Positions 6,005 to 6,134 of a stretch of 6,134 bases of DNA are shown piece by piece. Source of the DNA: an uncultured Bacteroidales bacterium. GTDB taxonomy: Bacteria; Bacteroidota; Bacteroidia; Bacteroidales; UBA932. The position numbers were made by a program, and so were the translations under genes. The notes below the pieces were generated by a model that was not told the origin of the DNA, did not search any database, and saw only the letters and a program-made list of their open reading frames with translations. The first letter of the stretch is position 1. Each line of letters opens with the position of its first letter. Where the stretch lies: the NCBI GenBank assembly GCA_900546395.1, contig URDD01000105.1, positions 1 to 6,134 of the forward strand, given 5' to 3'.

Positions 6005-6134
6005 TTTTCTATATTTGTTGTAATAAAGTATTTTCCCTTTGAATATCAACAGATTGAATAAAACTCGCACGAGAACGGGCAACGGATAAGAAAAAGCTGG
6101 ACTGTGTAGAACTGCCATATTTCTCATGCTTTCA

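Overview
The window looks like ordinary chromosomal DNA from a member of the order Bacteroidales, probably from a gut or oral lineage. Four things point there. The dipeptidyl peptidase III is a Bacteroides-type lipoprotein with an HECLGH zinc motif. One promoter is a clean Bacteroidetes type (TTTG, 20-base gap, TAATTTTG). Start codons lack strong Shine-Dalgarno sequences. An Rpn-family nuclease and a C11 clostripain-like lipoprotein are also present, and both families are common in this group. Genus and species cannot be told from this sequence.

Layout from left to right. Positions 1-617 (minus) hold the first 205 codons of an Rpn-family PD-(D/E)XK nuclease, cut by the window edge. Positions 618-1103 carry no convincing gene, but contain a degenerate tandem repeat of about 49 bases (about 916-1104) that starts right at the stop codon of the next gene. 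Positions 1104-2303 (minus) encode a clostripain-family (C11) cysteine peptidase lipoprotein. A 117-base divergent promoter region follows. Positions 2421-4430 (plus) encode a dipeptidyl peptidase III (M49) lipoprotein. Next comes a 14-bp perfect inverted repeat (4445-4498), whose arm sequence also occurs alone at 2345-2357, just upstream of the peptidase promoter. Positions 4533-5465 (plus) encode a complete XerC/XerD-type tyrosine recombinase. It overlaps tail to tail, by 43 bp, with a type II thymidine kinase on the minus strand (5423-6004). Positions 6005-6134 are the upstream region of that kinase.

The only pair with an obvious functional link is the two divergent lipoprotein peptidases: an Arg/Lys-type endopeptidase and an enzyme that removes dipeptides, both predicted to act in the cell envelope on proteins or peptides. 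XerD (chromosome dimer resolution) and Tdk (thymidine salvage) are housekeeping genes with no clear tie to them. I do not see a complete new multi-gene system. The least explained features are the 49-base degenerate array at 916-1104 and the dispersed AGAAGCTGTTTAA motif.
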